A stretch of DNA of 7,569 bases from assembly GCA_017500625.1 (NCBI GenBank), contig JAFVYX010000162.1, forward strand, positions 1 through 7,569, written 5' to 3'. This DNA comes from Clostridia bacterium. Its GTDB lineage: Bacteria; Bacillota_A; Clostridia; Oscillospirales; CAG-272. A program made the translations under genes and the position numbers. A model generated the notes under the pieces. That model was not told the DNA's origin. It saw only the letters and a program-made list of their open reading frames with translations, and did not search any database. Of this stretch, positions 5,814-7,569 are shown piece by piece; the stretch's first letter is position 1; the number at the start of each line of letters is the position of its first letter.

Positions 5814-7121
5814 TTCCTCTGCCGAGGACGGTGCGTTGCCGCCCCCCTCTGGCTTTTTGTTCTTTTTCTTTTTCACCTTGCCCGACGGAGCGCCGAGGTC
5901 GATGCCCTCACTGACGCAGATCGGCACCACGGTCGAGGGATCGCGGTAGAGGACACGGTTACGGAACTTTTCGGGCACGGGCGAGAAATCCTCGCTGCGC
6001 TCGGCCAGCTTATCGTGCCAGGTGTTATAGAACTCGGTGAAGCGCCCCTCGTCGAGCGCCTCGCGGATCTTGGCCATCAGCTCGTTGTAAAAATAGAGGT
6101 TATGTAACACGGCGAGGCGCATACCGAGAAGCTCACGCGCCTTAAAGAGATGGCGGATATAGGAGCGCGTGTAGCGGCGGCAGACGGGACAGCCGCACGC
6201 CTCGTCGATCGGCTTCTCGTCGGCGTAATACTGCTCGTTATTGATGTTCATTTTACCGTGCCAGGTAAAGAGGTTGCCGTGGCGGGCGTTGCGCGAGGGC
6301 ATCACGCAATCGAAAAAGTCGACACCGCGATAGACGGCCTCAAGAATGTTCTGGGGGGTGCCGACGCCCATCAGGTAGCGCGGCTTGTTCTCGGGCATAT
6401 GGGGCTCGACCGCCTCGATGATGCGGTACATCTCCTCGGCCTCCTCACCGACGGCAAGGCCGCCGATGGCGTAGCCGTCCAGGTCGATCTCGGCGGTGCG
6501 GCACATATTCTCGATACGCAGATCGGCAAAGGTGCTACCCTGGTTGATGCCGAAGAGCATCTGGTGGGGGTTGACGGTATCGGGGAGGGAGTTCAGGCGA
6601 TCCAGCTCGTTCTTGCTGCGGCGGAGCCAACGGAGCGTGCGCTCGCTGGACGCCTTGGCGTACTCGTAGGTCGTGGGGTTTTCCACGCACTCATCAAACG
6701 CCATGGCGATCGTGGAGCCGATGTTGGACTGAATGCGCATGCTTTCCTCAGGGCCCATAAAGATCTTTTTGCCGTCCATGTGCGAATTGAACCACACGCC
6801 CTCCTCGTAGATCTTGCGGATCTTGGCGAGCGAGAAGACCTGGAAGCCACCCGAATCGGTGAGAATGGGACGATCCCAATTGAAGAATTTGTGCAGGCCG
6901 CCCATCGCACGGATCAATTCGTCGCCCGGACGGATATGCAGATGGTAGGTATTGGACAGCTCGACCTGACAGCCGATCTCCTTAAGGTCGGCTGTGGAAA
7001 TGCCGCCCTTGACGGCGGCCGAGGTGCCAACGTTCATAAACACGGGCGTTTCGATCACACCGTGAACCGTGGTCATTCGGCCGCGGCGGGCCTTGCCCTC
7101 GGTCTTCAAAAGCTCAAACAT
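5811..7121 (-). CDS. tgt: tRNA-guanine transglycosylase (queuine/preQ1 tRNA-ribosyltransferase)
   Basis: Swaps guanine at the wobble position 34 of GUN-anticodon tRNAs for preQ1 (the usual bacterial substrate), an early step of queuosine formation; cytoplasmic. The 436-residue TIM-barrel protein shows D89 in ILTDSGGFQVF (general base), D271 in FFDCVMPSRNARHG (nucleophile), substrate-pocket GGLAVGE (220-226), and the zinc site C309, C311, C314 and H340. Families usually run about 370-390 residues. Here the C-terminus is extended by roughly 50, ending in a basic KVKKKKNKKP patch (415-424) and a low-complexity acidic tail. The start has TAACGGAGGAA (7136-7126) just upstream. The gap to mutL is 12 bp and to the GH2 gene 10 bp. 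No preQ1 riboswitch could fit upstream. Other queuosine genes are not in view, so the organism may make or salvage the base elsewhere. Confidence 0.97.
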   Translation of the reverse strand: MFELLKTEGKARRGRMTTVHGVIETPVFMNVGTSAAVKGGISTADLKEIGCQVELSNTYHLHIRPGDELIRAMGGLHKFFNWDRPILTDSGGFQVFSLAKIRKIYEEGVWFNSHMDGKKIFMGPEESMRIQSNIGSTIAMAFDECVENPTTYEYAKASSERTLRWLRRSKNELDRLNSLPDTVNPHQMLFGINQGSTFADLRIENMCRTAEIDLDGYAIGGLAVGEEAEEMYRIIEAVEPHMPENKPRYLMGVGTPQNILEAVYRGVDFFDCVMPSRNARHGNLFTWHGKMNINNEQYYADEKPIDEACGCPVCRRYTRSYIRHLFKARELLGMRLAVLHNLYFYNELMAKIREALDEGRFTEFYNTWHDKLAERSEDFSPVPEKFRNRVLYRDPSTVVPICVSEGIDLGAPSGKVKKKKNKKPEGGGNAPSSAEE

Positions 7122-7133
7122 AAGGTTCCTCCG

Positions 7134-7569
7134 TTAATGCTGAATGCGGTTGAATTCGCGGTCCAACCGATGCTTGGTCATGGTAAAGGCGATCGGCCGA
7201 CCGTGAGGACAGACCGTGATATCAGGGCGTGCAAGAACACGCTCACAGAGCCATCGGATGTGGGCCTCATCGTAATGGCGGCCGCCCTTGATCGCGGCCT
7301 TGCAGGCCACCTGCCAGAGGGCACGCTCGCGGCGACCGCCTTCGGTGGCGGAGGGACGGCCCGCTCCCTCGGCGAGCGAGGAGAGCATTTCGGTAAAGAG
7401 GGCCTCGGCGACATCGGGAGAGACGGCCGAGGGAATGGCCTCGATCTCCACGCCGCGCTCGGTCTCGGTATAGGAGAAGCCGACCGAGACAAGATCGTCG
7501 CGGTATTCGGCCGCGGCGGCGCGCTCCACGGTGGCAAGCGAGAGCGAGAGTGAACCCCTTTCTCCTCTA
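7134..7569 (-). CDS. mutL: DNA mismatch repair protein MutL, C-terminal part
   Basis: The last 144 residues of MutL, which links mismatch recognition by MutS to strand incision. The frame is open to the window edge; a GTG at 7527-7529 is internal, since LSLSLATVERAAAAEY before it continues the MutL_C dimerisation domain. Two signature motifs of the nicking-endonuclease class of MutL are present: ACKAAIK (visible residues 88-94) and CPHGRP (120-125), with a closing FNRIQH resembling the conserved F-x-R end. The DQHAxxE metal site and the N-terminal ATPase would lie outside the window. Such MutL proteins act where no MutH exists, as in most Firmicutes. It is the most upstream visible gene of the - strand unit; mutL next to tRNA-modification genes is common in Firmicutes, though often with miaA. 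Confidence 0.93.
   Translation of the reverse strand, partial: RGERGSLSLSLATVERAAAAEYRDDLVSVGFSYTETERGVEIEAIPSAVSPDVAEALFTEMLSSLAEGAGRPSATEGGRRERALWQVACKAAIKGGRHYDEAHIRWLCERVLARPDITVCPHGRPIAFTMTKHRLDREFNRIQH

Noticed and set aside
7122..7133. preQ1 riboswitch before tgt
   Set aside because: Only 12 bp separate mutL and tgt, and they hold a plain ribosome binding site; there is no room for an aptamer.
6150..7553. 467-codon + strand open frame opposite tgt and mutL
   Set aside because: It is in antisense register with both genes, crosses their junction, and has low-complexity Val/Ala/Gly/Asp composition typical of a mirror frame. Tgt and MutL on the other strand are certain.
1..7569. Defence system, CRISPR array, transposon, tRNA or rRNA
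   Set aside because: No regular repeats, no cloverleaf, no transposase or nuclease frame apart from MutL; all long frames are explained by known families.

Overview
The window looks like a chromosomal segment of an anaerobic, fairly G+C-rich member of the Firmicutes (Clostridia-like), probably uncultured. This is an inference from several signs: an A-type flavodiiron protein fused to flavin reductase and rubredoxin domains, a stand-alone rubredoxin, a CotF-type ferritin-like protein, a YitT-family membrane protein, strong AAGGAG-type ribosome binding sites, and compact genes with intrinsic terminators. No phage, transposase, CRISPR, tRNA or rRNA is visible.

Left part (1-1938, + strand): the 3' end of a flavodiiron protein gene (flavodoxin, flavin reductase and short rubredoxin domains; its diiron N-terminus lies outside the window) is followed 17 bp later by a 52-residue classical rubredoxin gene and then a strong terminator. 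A separately transcribed 150-residue ferritin-like/CotF-family protein follows, ending in its own terminator. The first two genes form a plausible oxygen or NO reduction electron chain. The third keeps a full set of candidate diiron ligands, so it may belong to the same stress theme or be a spore coat protein.

Middle (1939-2106): a convergent intergenic region, AT-rich compared with the genes and holding three hairpins, one of them long (2015-2072). It lies outside both flanking terminators and may be a dispersed palindromic element.

Right part (2107-7569, - strand): a tight four-gene unit, read from right to left: mutL (only the 3' end is present), tgt (queuine/preQ1 tRNA-guanine transglycosylase), a 923-residue cytoplasmic GH2 beta-galactosidase-like enzyme, and a YitT-family membrane protein. 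Gaps are about 10-12 bp. In two junctions the stop codon is embedded in the next gene's ribosome binding site. A terminator serving both directions closes the unit. The sugar hydrolase and membrane protein appear to have joined a DNA repair/tRNA modification operon, which is the main organisational oddity. Most content is recognisable housekeeping or accessory metabolism. The most open questions are the structured intergenic element and the role of the ferritin-like protein.
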